A stretch of 64,000 nucleotides of DNA from Aphanomyces cochlioides (lineage: Eukaryota > Oomycota > Saprolegniomycetes > Saprolegniales > Verrucalvaceae): positions 558,001 to 622,000 of the forward strand of contig JAHQRK010000014.1 in assembly GCA_019828595.1 (NCBI GenBank). The letters are read 5' to 3'. Position numbers and translations under genes: made by a program. The notes below the pieces were generated by a model. That model saw only the letters and a program-made list of their open reading frames with translations. It ran no database searches and had not been told where the DNA came from. This document shows positions 12,183-23,134 of the stretch, piece after piece. Each line of letters begins with the position of its first letter. Within the stretch, counting starts at the first letter, position 1.

Positions 12183-12996
12183 GTGGTCCTCAAGTGCAGA
12201 TTAAAGGACTGCTTGAAGGACGTAGTTTCGTCCAATGAGGGGGCTTTCTGTTTTCATCACAAAAACCTACATGTGACACCCACTTTTGAACTGGACGGAA
12301 GTGCTTGTTCGTTGAAGCCAGTCCACTCCATCTCCGACACAACAGGTCGATTACGCTGTCAATGGTAGTGTATATGATCGAAAATGCTTGAAAAGACGTA
12401 GGGCTTGTCATTTGTGATGATATGCGATGTATACGTTACTTTTTGTAGGGTTTCCAGGCTCTAGTCATGACCAACGAGTCCTTCTCAATTGTGAATTCAA
12501 CAGAAATCTTGAATCACATTTTTCCGACGATGAATATCTTGTTGGGGACTCAGCTTTCTCTCCCCATGTGCGCTTAGTTCCTTGTTTCAAAAAGCTGCCT
12601 AACAGGCAACTAACAGATCATCAATCGCAATTTAATTCCAAACTTGCGTCAAAGAGAGTAGCCGTGGAGCATTGCATTGGTATGTTGAAAGGTAAGCACG
12701 TGCTGAAATGCAAATGACAAAGTATAGGGCGCTTTCAATGTTTGAAAGGCATACGATATTTCCTCGATGGAAAGCCTGCGATGAAACAAATTATCTGTTT
12801 GATTCTATCACGCGCAATATTATACAACTTGTGCATTGACGACGAAGTTGACGACGAATGGATTGACAGTGATGAAGACAGCGACGACGACGACGACAGC
12901 CTTGATCCTGGGGTTAATGAACCGCGCTTGCAGATTGCGTCTGGAATAAGTCGAAGAAATCTACTGCTCAACACTATACTGCAGATGCAGATGTGA
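12183..12996 (+). pseudogene. PIF/Harbinger transposase (DDE_Tnp_4), N-terminal half damaged
   Basis: The C-terminal catalytic half is clear: FPGSSHDQRVL (second-Asp region), VGDSAFSPHV (third Asp) and VEHCIGMLKG (catalytic Glu region). A 37-nt intron at about 12691-12727 then joins into RFQCLKGIRYFLDG and a helical acidic tail (DDEVDDEWIDSDED) ending at 12996. Upstream (12183-12430) only shifted pieces are found, such as an ICDDMRC stretch equivalent to the usual VCD box, with stops between. The copy is therefore likely inactive. It lies 37 bp from the convergent accessory gene, the usual two-gene layout of this superfamily. Confidence 0.75.
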
Positions 12997-13032
12997 AAGC
13001 ATGAATTTCAACAATAAAACTCGTTGTCATTT

Positions 13033-13932
13033 CTAGTTATTCAAAGGTAAAGCCGCATCGACGTCGGCTGGCGAAATTCCTGCATCGAGTTGTCGCTTTC
13101 TTGAGAGTAGTTTTTCGGTGGCAATTTCAATGTCTTTTAAGCTCACATTTCGTTGCAATAGACTGCATTCGAGATCATTCTTGCTTTTTGCCATAGTCAG
13201 ACGCTCTTCTTCAATGCGCAATTTGTTCGTTTCAATTTCTAGTCGACCTTTCTCTATCTCACTTGGATCATTGAGCAAAGTCTTCAAACTGCCAAACAAT
13301 CGTTTTGAACGACCATTGTTGCTTGTTGATTGCGCGAAGAATTTACGCTTGTGGGATTTCTTTTGTTCTTCATTCTCGACTTGAGTTGGTTGCGCAAGAA
13401 CAAGTGAATCTTCATCCTCATCGTTGATATGATCGACTGTAACTTCACTATCCATTGCATTCGTTTCACAAGAGCTGTCGAGTACTGCATCCGATGTGAG
13501 AAGTGGTCGCGAGCTGGGGCGGTTACGCATTACACCATCTAATAGATTGAAATGTCGACAAAGTTTAAGGACGTAGGCATCTACAATTGACGTGCCGCCT
13601 AGAACATCGCTGTCTAGAATTCCTTGTCCTGTATTAGCCTTCCAGTCAATCGCAGTTCTGTAACTGCGCTCTAAATCACCGATTTTTGTTCTGATGTCTT
13701 GGTTTGACCTATGTGTAATCCCATTGGCCTTCATGATGGAGTTTATCTCGGTGCACAGAACCTCCTTCGTCACTCCATGTTGTGTGTCTCCTTTCCAACG
13801 TTGGTAGTTTGGCAGCAAGCATATCCAATCCAACAACACTTCGAGCGAGCTTTTTCCACGAGTGCCGTCGACCGTCGCACTGTCGGCATCCCATGCAACT
13901 CGTGATCGCCGTGTTGGGGCTGCTGGTGCCAT
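13033..13932 (-). CDS. Harbinger accessory Myb/trihelix-like protein
   Basis: Intact 299-aa frame. Residues about 30-105 form a trihelix/Myb-SANT-like region (LLPNYQRWKGD, then EINSIMKANG, then KIGDLERSYRTAIDW), a DNA-binding type found in the second protein of PIF/Harbinger transposons, where it helps import the transposase and bind the ends. The middle is acidic; residues about 200-290 are a coiled coil (ERLTMAKSKNDLECSLL...). It is convergent with the Harbinger transposase just before it. The frame is undamaged while the transposase is decayed. A host Myb-like gene remains possible, but the context favours the transposon partner. Confidence 0.72.
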   Translation of the reverse strand: MAPAAPTRRSRVAWDADSATVDGTRGKSSLEVLLDWICLLPNYQRWKGDTQHGVTKEVLCTEINSIMKANGITHRSNQDIRTKIGDLERSYRTAIDWKANTGQGILDSDVLGGTSIVDAYVLKLCRHFNLLDGVMRNRPSSRPLLTSDAVLDSSCETNAMDSEVTVDHINDEDEDSLVLAQPTQVENEEQKKSHKRKFFAQSTSNNGRSKRLFGSLKTLLNDPSEIEKGRLEIETNKLRIEEERLTMAKSKNDLECSLLQRNVSLKDIEIATEKLLSRKRQLDAGISPADVDAALPLNN

Positions 13933-14029
13933 GCCAAGGTTTGCACAGTCAGTTTGAGACTGTCAACCATTCGAAGCGACTTTCCTCTGAAGTTTTGTAT
14001 CGATTAAAAGAGAACATTCAATCAATCCA

Positions 14030-14079
14030 GGAGCCAGTTTCGTCCAGCACCAAATTTGATGCCGGACGAAACTGGCTCC
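14030..14079. repeat. Perfect 16-bp inverted repeat with 18-bp loop
   Basis: GGAGCCAGTTTCGTCC at 14030-14045 is matched by its exact reverse complement at 14064-14079. It sits about 100 bp upstream of the accessory gene start and may be a terminal or subterminal site of the Harbinger copy. A partly similar TAGTTTCGTCC sequence occurs near 12220 at the other side. Confidence 0.75.
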
Positions 14080-14299
14080 TTGGGTGCTTGAAGGTTCGTT
14101 TTAAAGATTCAATTTTATCCAATCAGTGTGGGAAATTCGAACCTTTAAGCAAGCCGACCTGCACTTGAGTACCACCATTAATAATACATGTAATTGGAGG
14201 ATTTATTCTTTCTGATTGGAGATGCCCTTAAGACTAATAATTTATACTATTGTGCTTTGCAACATATTTGTCCTACGATTTAGCCGTTTAATTCGTCTG

Positions 14300-14939
14300 T
14301 AAGGGCCTGGCCGAAGTAGCAAAAAGTCGACTTTTTTGCCATTGACTTTATCAGAAATAGATAGGTGCATCGACTTTTTCCCCAAGTAGGTCGTCGACCT
14401 ACTTTAGAAAAAGTCGATAAAAACATCTTGGATTTGTATACGAAGAATCTTCAATCAAGTAGATCCATTCTTCGCAAAAAGTCGAGGCTATTTACATTTC
14501 GACTGGCGACAATGGATTCAAACATGCTCCTGGCGGTGACTACGTGTGTCGTTGCAGCCGTCGCTACGATAGGGAGCGATGGGCGCTGGCATCCCAGAAC
14601 CCCTCAAAATGTAGCTACTATCAGAAACAATACTTGGGAAGGTGTGTTGCACTGTGAGGAATGCGTTGGTATAGGAGACTTTCAATGTTCTCCGTCGACC
14701 AGTCGGCTCGTGGCGTGGCACCGTCTTGATATCTCTTTGGTCTCTCGATGTGGCGTCGTGGCTCATTGCAGCAGAAGAAAATTCACTGGCGAAAATCGTT
14801 AGTTGATGCATATCTGGATAAGTTATCCGTATTATACATGTAGACGTCGTCGACCACGACAACTTGCTCGTCGGCTTTTTTCTGAGTCAAAAAGTCGATG
14901 GGAAAAAAGTAGAAGCAGCGCACGTCGACCAGACCCTAA
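14300..14939. mobile_element. Non-autonomous Harbinger-like element (MITE), TAA target duplication
   Basis: Imperfect terminal inverted repeats: left GGGCCTGGCCGAAGTAGC, right (reverse complement) GGGTCTGGTCGACGTGC. Similarity continues inside, where both ends carry CTTTTTTxCCATxGACTTT. TAA lies on the + strand immediately outside both ends (14300-14302 and 14937-14939), matching the 3-bp TWA duplication of PIF/Harbinger. The interior carries several AAAAAGTCGA or reverse-complement copies, probably subterminal transposase-binding motifs. A 145-codon frame inside (14365-14802) looks fortuitous. Confidence 0.7.
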
Positions 14940-15082
14940 CATACTATTTAATAGTAATCTGTTATTCGCCTGTTCAGCGAGTTAATGTAACGACGAATAA
15001 ATAAGAAGTTTTAGTCGTTTTGTTATTCAGAGTGTGAACGGTCGCGCGGTCACAGTCCAAGCCATTCACCACAGTTGTTCCA

Positions 15083-15805
15083 TTGAGCCGAAACATCACA
15101 GTACGTCTTCATGTAAAAGTTGGCAAGCCACATGGTGACAGCCGAACTACTGTGGAGCCACCAACAGAGCATTCGTATGATACCCAAGAGGACTCATACA
15201 TGTCGTTACGATGTAAAATCACCAAAAAAGTTGATGAAATCATGGCCCGACTAGCAAACAACACGTCCAACGATAAACGTAAGCTCAAACTTCAATACGA
15301 CGAAGCCTTCCTTGTGCTGGAAAAGCAAGGAGCCAACACAAGGCAAGCACAGTACCTTGTCATCAATGAAACAAATATGCAGGACGTCCTCAACCTTGCA
15401 TGGGGCAACCATCAGTTGAAATCAAGCGGTGGTAATTTCTTTCTTGATAATTTACTATTCTGAAAAGGCTCGTACTGGACCCTCTTACATCGTGCTACAA
15501 CCGATCGAATAAACGACATGATTCAGCGCATCCATGCTGTACCTCGAGAACATCAACCAGGACCAGCTGCGGGTCAGTACATTGCAACAATGTACGCACG
15601 GAGTGTAGACGAGTCTGATTTGGAGAACCTTTCCAACCCAACTATTAAGCAACTCAAGCATATTGATCGCGAGCAAGCTGCAATACAAAACAACCGTGCG
15701 AGGCGACAGGCAGAAGAAATAGTTTCTAAAGGACCAAGAACAAACATCGACGATGTTGATCATGCCAGTGACAACAAAATAGAGCAACTAGTGTACAAAT
15801 CATGA
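15083..15805 (+). CDS. Partner protein of two-gene transposon copy C
   Basis: Unknown function. Exons 15083-15428 and 15468-15805 join in frame through a 39-nt intron, about 227 residues. The frame has no upstream ATG before a stop, so the true start is uncertain: a TTG at 15083, a missing 5' exon, or the internal Met near 15199. The N-terminus is strand-like (ITVRLHVKVG). The middle resembles the layout of the partners in copies A and B, with a Trp in GSYWTLLHR followed by a proline-containing loop. The C-terminus is a charged helix. The similarity to A and B is weak by eye and could be convergent. No nuclease, ATPase or zinc-finger motif is visible. Confidence 0.5.
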
Positions 15806-16539
15806 GAAAAATCTGAAATAATGAATGAGTATATCCAAGGTTCTCCGTCATTTTTGAGCTCCGTGAAGCACATGACACCAACAATACGGAGTCCTCACTT
15901 TCTGCAGACAATGAAGACTCCTCACTTCCTGCAGACACTGAGATATTGTCCTTTTCAGTGAAATGTGGACTTGGCAGGTCATTGGCCAAATCGCATATCA
16001 ATCGACTATGCTAAATTTAATATGAAATATTGTATAGTATACAAAGTTAAGTACAATTTCTTCCTAGCAATGGTACCTGCATCCCAGAATACCGTCATGC
16101 ATGATTTCTACGCCCAATACAACCTCGTTATGAAGTGTCAAGACGCCGCGCGTATCTTCCGCGAGTCAGCGTCCATCTTGGCCTTTCCCAACGGCCTTTC
16201 CCCTGGTAAAGGTGATTTGATTGGTCAAAATATTGAAAATACTGATATATGATTGGCTAGTCGATTGTTAGTCGATTCTGGCAAGTCGATTCGATTCGAC
16301 AGCCCAGTCCAATTTGGAATCGAATGCATAATATTATCGTAGAATGACTATTCCTTGTTATCATCACTTATCAGCTAAAATATTGCCGTAAAATGCAAAT
16401 TTCATTTCATCTAAGGCACCAATTTCATATCTACAGTGCGAATACAAATTCAGACCAATGTCAGCCTTTGTTTCCATACATCGCACAAGAGCAACTTCCA
16501 GTGTCTTCTTAATGTCAAATCAAAAAGCTAAAGGGTATT

Positions 16540-17419
16540 TCAATATCCACTTTTCAGCTGCGCAAATGCAATTTCAATTGGGTTAAGTTGCGGAGAGAAA
16601 GGGGGTAAAAAGAATAAAATGGCCCCATGGGAGTGTACAAGAGTTTCAAGCTCTTGGTACATGTGAATGTTTGCACTATCCAAAATCAGGATTGATCGTG
16701 GAAGGGGCCATGGATTGAGATATGGAGCAATATTTTCACACATGACCTTGTGAAACTTTTCGCGGTCAAATGTACCATCTATGAAAAAATCCAGTTGCGT
16801 CCATAGCAGCGACGATTGAAACTCGTTGTCTTCTGCTAAAGGGCAGCGAAACGATAGCTCTTGTTTTTCGTCGAGAGCATACAAACTTACGCAATGCATC
16901 ACGTCCATCTCTGGACGTCTCGTCGACAAAGACCAACTGCGATGGATGTTAATAGAATGGTGCGAGCCGAAAGTGATACATTTGAAGTACAATCGAACTG
17001 CTTTCTTGAGCACGTTTCTCTAACACCTTTCTTGTCAAGTCATGATCAAACCTGGCGAAAGGATTTAGATAAGCGTAGTCATATATGCTCAGATCAAACC
17101 TAAGTGCCCTGCAAATTGTTGATGTGCTCGTCTTTTGTAAGTCAGGAAAACGGGAGTGTAGAGCTTGCTGTAGCTCCTCTATATAAAAGCAAGGATGATG
17201 GAACACATACTCATTCATAAAACAAATGACACTCTCGTTCCAGTTCGATCCCGTCTTTGAGCGCTTTTTGGTACTTACATGCCCCAGAGAGCGGAATTGT
17301 GCATACCATCGTATGATGGATCTTGTTGGGATACCGAGCAAGATAGCAATGTCACTGACATCAATAGCGTAAACATAACGCAATACACACAATGGATCGC
17401 CAACGAATGTCCTTCCCAT
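16540..17419 (-). pseudogene. IS630/Tc1-like DD34E transposase, copy C, frameshifted
   Basis: The N-terminal HTH-like part (IAILLGIPTRSIIRWYAQF) starts at 17419. A stop in frame near 16946 would be removed by a 54-nt GT...AG intron whose end leads straight into LVFVDETSRDGRDALRK, the first catalytic Asp box. A run of six T near 16785 then shifts frame, after which DFFIDGTFDREKF, LILDSANIH (second Asp) and FSPQLNPIEIAF (Glu) follow. Exactly 34 residues separate Asp2 and Glu. The frameshift makes the copy probably inactive. Confidence 0.72.
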
Positions 17420-17734
17420 AGGTCATGTCGATGACGAGTTCTTAAATCGCTGACGAACGGCCTTAATATAGAAGCCATTCGTGGGTTAGCGGTTTTATTC
17501 GCCCACAAGTCTATCATAAAACAACCCTCATTGATTCACTATTCGTTCAACGCATGTTTTATTCGTCTGTATCACCAATCTAAATCTGACGATTAAGCTG
17601 GCAAATAGCCATTTTTCTTGCAAAGCACAATACCTCCGTCCAAGAATAAGTGCTCATTTTTGCATTTTCGCACATAATCCGGAAAACGTTGGGTTGCATC
17701 CGTAGAAATTGTCTTAGCGTTGTGCTGGCGACCT

Positions 17735-20551
17735 GACATTTTCCATTTGTCCAGCTTAAATTGACGTCAAAGAAAAAATATAACTTGATATTTGTATGAA
17801 ATATAATAAATTTACTGGTTCAAGGAGAACCAATCGAAAAAATCAGGACAACAGCCTTACGATAAGCCTATCCAATGAAATAATGGAGAATTGGAAGTTT
17901 TTGACGTCATTCTGTCAAGTTGCCAGTTCGCATCATGTCAAATCTTGACTACCTCACGATTGATGCAGCTCGACGCAACCGCCTTTCAAAATCGACAAGA
18001 AAAGGCTATGCATCTTGCGTCAACCAAATTGTGCTTTGGGCAAATCAATTTAGGAAGGAGCATTTGCTTATGCCGAGCGCTGAAACAAACAAAACGACTC
18101 TGAATCTCAGAGTGAATCTCAGAGTGTTCACTTATGATGACTTTCTACTGTTTTTGGAATGGAAATTAAACAACAAGGATAAAGAGGTATCTGTTTCTGC
18201 ATTGGACAGCTATAGGAGTGCGATCAAGAATCTCTATAAGGAGCAAGGAGTTCCTCTTCCAGACGCTTATGGAAACAACATGAAAGAAGTCTATTCAGGT
18301 ACAACACAATAAGTATATTTACATGAGTTAAATTTAAACTAGGAATAAAAAAATCTTTGGCTAAAAAGCTTCAAAATGGCGAGATGAAATACAAGGGAAA
18401 GCAGCCTTTGGTGTTTTCAATGTTTGAGTACTTGTGCAGCAAGAGCTTGCTTCTCCCAGAGGGGGGATTCACGCATTTGTTCTTAATCTTGTCTTGGAAT
18501 TTGATGTGTAGGTCAAAATCAACAGAAACAGTGAGGTAGGATTGACTGTACAGTCAAAATTCATTCTATCTGCAGATTTGAACATGTCTCTTTTGAAGAC
18601 GATAGCATTGGATTTACGTTTCATCAAACAAAAACATCCCAAGAAGGTATTCTAGATAATTAAGTTTAGCCCACATCGCAAAATTATATAGGAACAAAAA
18701 ACAACGATCCAAAGCACTGCTATGCAAATCCACTTAAGCCAGTGGTTTGTCTGTTCGTGGCACTAGGAGTTTATCTTTCTTGCAATAGCCAAATTTCTCC
18801 CCGGCATTTGTTTCCAGGATCAAATCAAAAGGCATGCAAAAAGAATAAGATATATATTTAAGTTTATTTAGGATCGATTTGGAAAAAGCTTGGGCCAACT
18901 AGTTCATGGCCAAAAACAAGCTGACTCAAGAAATGACAGTGATAACAACAACATTGGGACACACTCGATACGAAAGGGATCGGCGACTTTTGTTTCCTCT
19001 GGATGTACAAGTGGACCTTCCATTGTTAGTGTTTGTTTGCGCTGTGGTTGGTCTTTAGGAAATGTGATGGAACGATACTTCAGGTAGATAGATCATGCTA
19101 TTCAATTTTATTGAGATGAATCATAATTAGATACGAAGCAGCAGGAGATCAATATACAGGACGGGTTGCTGCTGGTCTCCCTGTGAATAGTTCAGACTTT
19201 TCTATTCTGCCCCCTCATTTCCCCGATCCAGACGACCCAATTCTGGTCGGCGCTCTTAAAATGTCGTTCCCAACACTTCACAACATATCACATTTAGGAG
19301 GTGTGCTTCGCTTAATTCTTGCGAGTTTGGTCTTCCATTTTGACTACTTGACGACCATGCTACCAGCAAGCCACCCATTGTTGTCTACACCACTCTTTGT
19401 AAATGACAGCATTCGTGTATACCTCCAATCAGTTCTTCAGTCAGGACTAGAGTCAAAGTTTTTGCGTGCCAGTGGTGTGCCACCACACGTCGAAGTATAT
19501 AAAAAATTGGATCGATCCATTCTCAGCCTTCCAAGACAAATTATCGACAAGATCGGTGAATTATTGGAAGAAACAGGTGCCATCGGCGGTCATATAACTC
19601 GTAGTTTCCTTGAAACCGTCGTCAAAGATGCAGTGCAGAGCTTGACAGGCATCACAACTCCTTTGAGCGAATTTTAGTTTAATTAAAGTATCCCACACAA
19701 GCCAGCAAAATGCTCAAACCGAATCTACAAATCATCAGTTTAAGATATATAGTTGGGGAAGTGGAATTCATTTGCTGCCGGAAACATTTCAATTACCCAG
19801 TGTGGATATTTGTACAGCATGGAAATTGTGGTGGAGGGGAAATCCACAGCAAGGTCTCATTCCATTCAAGCAGATCAAGACAATTGATCTTTCATCGAAA
19901 AACCACCGCAAAATTTTCTACGAATGGAAATTTACAATGGAAACGTTATCTCAGTATTACTCATCACAGACAGGGAGACGTCTACTCAAAAATCCAAGTG
20001 AATTGCAGCTTGTTGACTCATTCGACATTGTCAAGCACGCTGTGGACCATTTCCGCGATGAAACCTCCAAGAAACGAAAGCGCAGGGATTGTCAGCTCAA
20101 AATAACCACAGTTGCTCGTCTTTTCCGTGAACATGCACCTCGACAAAATCAATCTCCTCAGTCTTGATGCCACAGATCTCTAACGTAACGTTAACTCGTT
20201 TCATGTGTCAATTCAGCGTACGTTTTCTTCTTGTTGTTCATGTCAATCCTCAGCAATATGATATTCATGAAGGTCACATGCATCGTCGTCCACAGCACTG
20301 CGTTCACCAAAATATTGATCTCCATGACTGGCTTGCTCGATCTTGGTCATCATAGCAGTCTTGGTCTTCATGTCAGTCTTGGCCTTCCTTGTGATCTTGC
20401 ACTGACTTGACACCTTGATCGTGAAATTTAAAATGGACGATTGAGAAAAAAGGCCAATAACATTGAGGAAATTTTCTCAATGGATTAAATACAGATGTAG
20501 GGCTGACAGCCCGACATTTTCCATTCACAAATCAACAACGTCAGAGTTCAG
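17735..20551 (+). mobile_element. Crypton-like tyrosine-recombinase element with flanking direct repeats
   Basis: A tyrosine-recombinase gene lies between two direct copies of GACATTTTCCATT followed after a gap by ACGTCA-AG (left about 17735-17775, right about 20513-20551). Cryptons move by recombination and leave short direct repeats rather than inverted ends, so this pair may mark the boundaries, though the repeats are longer than usual. No other gene is inside. Confidence 0.5.
17935..20167 (+). CDS. Crypton-type tyrosine recombinase with C-terminal GCR1-like domain
   Basis: Integrase of the phage-type tyrosine-recombinase fold. Exon pieces: 17935-18298, 18343-18535, 18576-18646, 18693-about 18855, about 18871-19083, about 19130-19677 and about 19700-20167. 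The SAM-like N-terminal domain is followed by the catalytic Arg in LSWNLMCRSK, the HSIRKG box (His-x-x-Arg) near 18965, and the nucleophile Tyr in MERYF near 19075. The C-terminal exon has LPETFQLP and AWKLWWRGNPQQG, resembling the GCR1-type DNA-binding domain of Cryptons. Two joins are irregular (no clear GT donor near 18855; a stop at 19675-19677 before the last exon), so the gene may be slightly decayed or my joins imperfect. Confidence 0.72.
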
Positions 20552-21199
20552 AAAAAAATTGTATCATAGGAATCCGGAGAGCATGAGGAGTTGAATTTCA
20601 ATAGAATAATCAATTTTCAACATAGATGTAGTATACTCAACAACCTAAATAATAACAATACAAAGATAAAATATAAAAGTGCTTAGTTTTTGTTCTTTAT
20701 AGTACCAACAAGCACACTGTCCGGATATTTATCCGGAATCGATTGAGATTTGGCGTCAATTTCACTGGGCATCGACAACTAGGGTTGGCCCTACACAAAT
20801 ACGTGTAAAGAGCACTATACGTCTTTATACAAGTATAATTTGTATACCATATTTAATTATAAGAAACCAACGTAAATTTCATTGAACAAACGACAATTTG
20901 TTTTCAATTCCCCTACAAGTTTTGAAATAGGTTCAACCAATGTCGAAATTCATCTATTTTCCGAAAATGTTTTATCCTTTACAATGCTTGCATATTCTGT
21001 TTTTTAATGGAACCCTTTATTCGTCGAACGACGTGGTGATTGAGCAGAGAGTCATAAAGAAAACGAATCTACACATTGCGCTATACAATTGTGATGAGAA
21101 AAACAATGGGAAGCAACAAGAAATGCTTATTCACGAGTAATGTTCAATTCCTTCTCTGCAACCCTTTGACTTTGAATCATTCATTAAGATTGATTTATT
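20168..21199. other. AT-rich, no gene
   Basis: Simple AT-rich sequence. It holds a short palindrome around TCCGGATATTTATCCGG (about 20720) and a stretch near 21040-21180 that resembles 23100-23260 (both contain GATTGAGCAGAGA and a GTTGACTTTGAAT-like segment), so it is probably a relic of a dispersed hAT-type repeat. Confidence 0.35.
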
Positions 21200-21345
21200 T
21201 GATTTCTGTGTTTAACGAAATCTCTCAGGGCTCCAGGTTTTGGAAAACATTATGGTATTTGCTCGGTTCACATGTGTCTTTCACCTGAAAGTTCATTGTA
21301 CGGTCACCAAAGCCATTGATCACACTGTGAATTCATTTATGCCCC
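21200..21345 (-). pseudogene. hAT transposase relic (internal fragment)
   Basis: On the minus strand a short frame reads NGFGDRTMNFQVKD followed by KYHNVFQNLEP. It aligns with the hAT fragment at 25567-25920, which reads NGCAAHTINLLVID followed by KYHDVIQKSGA. The diagnostic Cys and His are already lost. Only a decayed fragment remains. Confidence 0.45.
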
Positions 21346-21554
21346 ATGATGAACTCATATTTAGAGTATTTACCGTAATCAATTTCGCCTTTTTGTCAAC
21401 ACAGAAAAGTAATTATTCATTTTAATTGTGAAGCTATAAATGCCATGCAGATGTGATTCTTCTTAGATTTTAAGTCTTTGTTTCTTCTTCAGAGTCATAT
21501 GCATCAGAATCATAGTCACTAAGCTCACCAGTCATGAGTGACACGATATTCGCC

Positions 21555-21959
21555 TCATCCGATCGGATTTTTTGCATTTGCATACAGAATTGTTAATGCC
21601 GTTGATTTTTCAAGAGCTAACCTGTTTCGCCTGTTTGAATGAATGAAATCATAAATACTCCATAGGCGCTCACTGACTGCTTGAGATGTTGGAATTGTAA
21701 ACAATATACGTGCTGAATTCGCTAAATTAGGAAATCTTGAAAATCCGATGACAGCCCACCAAATTTCTAATTCCATGTCGTTTATCAGAGCCTCTTCCTG
21801 TGGTGTAGGATAAGCTACAAACTTTTGATATTCCATAATTTCCTGTTTAACAATTTCGACATCACTACAAATTCGTCGGCAAGTCGCAATGTATCTTGGA
21901 AGCATTTCAAGTACTTCGCACAAGTCATTTGTACACTCAGGAGGAGGACTAATGTACAT
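21555..21959 (-). pseudogene. hAT transposase C-terminal dimerisation domain fragment
   Basis: 134 codons with the hATC pattern: EIWWAVIGFSRFPNLANSARIL, then IPTSQAVSERLWSIYDF and NRRNRLALEKS (Trp-Trp, FPxLA, ER-x-WS). Upstream catalytic parts are not contiguous, so this is a fragment rather than a working gene. It is about 134 aa against about 600-700 for a full hAT transposase. Confidence 0.75.
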
Positions 21960-22167
21960 ATGTGCTTGGATTACACTGTGTGACGTGAGTGCAACAACGG
22001 TCGGTCGGTCCGCTCAGCTAAATGCACCAGAGGCTCACGACGAAAATCGATTTATATGGTGCACATCAGCTGTAGACTGCATTCTGGCCAATTTGATCTC
22101 ACATGGTTTTATTATTAACGTAGACTGTAATAAGTTAGACTTACTGATTTTTGCGTTTAGCTTGTTG

Positions 22168-22534
22168 GGGCCCGTCGGGATGCCACCTATTATTGAGATA
22201 ATTCGCAATATTTTGATCAATTATTGCATAATTTTGATTATCGCATAATGCACTGTCTGGATGCCAAATATTGCATAAATTTTATTGCAATAATTTATTC
22301 CAAAACAGGCCAAATATGCAATAAATAATATTCCACTCAAAGTAGAAGATTTTCCCCAATATCGCATAATCCACACAAATTCCCAATGATTATTTTATTT
22401 TCGTGGGAATCCATACAGTCCGAAATTTTAATTATCGTGATATTATAATACGTGGTTTGTATTATTTTTACCAAAATACAAAATATCACATAACGAATTT
22501 TCACAATATTTTTTATTTGGCATCCAGACGGGCC
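22168..22534. mobile_element. MITE with GGGCCCGTC-GGATGCCA ends
   Basis: Left end GGGCCCGTCGGGATGCCA and right end (reverse complement) GGGCCCGTCTGGATGCCA match at all but one position over about 18 bp. TTG is outside on the left and TTA on the right, consistent with one TTA target duplication with a substitution. The interior is A+T-rich with repeated TTGCATAAT/TCGCATAAT motifs. There is no coding sequence. Confidence 0.7.
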
Positions 22535-22651
22535 CTTAAATATTAAACGTTATTTTGGACAAGCTTGGTGATGGACAATCTTCTCAGTCGCTTGGCGAAC
22601 TACTAATGAGATCCAAACAAAATTGCAAGAAAACAGAATATTCTACCATTG

Positions 22652-22853
22652 TAAGGCCCTGGTCGCGAAATTAACCGGATTGCAAAAACCAGAGCAGAAT
22701 ATTCATAAACAGAGGTGAATCACCTCTGTTTTTGAAAATTAAGAAAAAACCAGAGGGATATCCGGTATCCGGATATAACAAGCCAATCACATCCACCGTG
22801 CTCCGGTTTTTGCCCCTGTTTATGCTCTGCTTAATATCGCGACCAGGGCCTAA
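22652..22853. mobile_element. MITE, 196 bp, perfect TAA target duplication
   Basis: Inverted ends GGCCCTGGTCGCGA (22655) and TCGCGACCAGGGCC (ending 22850) are exact reverse complements. TAA flanks both sides on the + strand (22652-22654, 22851-22853), as for Harbinger-like MITEs. Inside are CCGGTTTTTGC-type arms and an AGAGGTGA/TCACCTCT palindrome. There is no coding sequence. Confidence 0.82.
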
Positions 22854-22939
22854 GGGATGAATTATATTGGAAAAACGCAGAAGAATTTCTAAGCATCGTC
22901 GGGCCTACGACAAAACTCCTAGGAAAACTGGAATCAAAT

Positions 22940-23134
22940 CATTGTTTGTTAAATGAAGTCTATGCTGGTTTCTTGGAATTATTTGAACTCTGGAAAAATA
23001 ATGATGAATTGAAACAACTTCTTTTAAGCCGCTGTGCTTTTCTGCACACTCCCACAATGGGTTTTGCGTTCTTTCTCGACCCAAGAAAAAAGGCTCCGAA
23101 AAATTTGATGATTGAGCAGAGATTCATGCACTAA
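22940..23134 (+). pseudogene. hAT transposase fragment
   Basis: A frame of about 62 codons containing LELFELWKNND, RCAFLHTP and FAFFLDPRKKA; the last is the typical hAT 'LDPR' segment that precedes the dimerisation domain. It stops at 23134. Fragment only. Confidence 0.5.

Larger units (their letters stand above)
14988..17571. mobile_element. Two-gene DD34E transposon, copy C (diverged)
   Basis: Layout as in copies A (27752-30176) and B (39469-41802): plus-strand partner gene (15083-15805) and minus-strand IS630/Tc1-like transposase (16540-17419), tail to tail. Proposed ends are short imperfect inverted repeats beginning with TA: left TAACGACGAATAAATA at 14988, right (reverse complement) TACAGACGAATAAAAC ending at 17571. 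The 735 bp between the genes hold no clear coding sequence. The ends are weaker evidence than in A and B. Confidence 0.55.

Noticed and set aside
14365..14802. 145-codon frame inside the MITE
   Set aside because: No motif, and it spans the internal repeats of a non-autonomous element.
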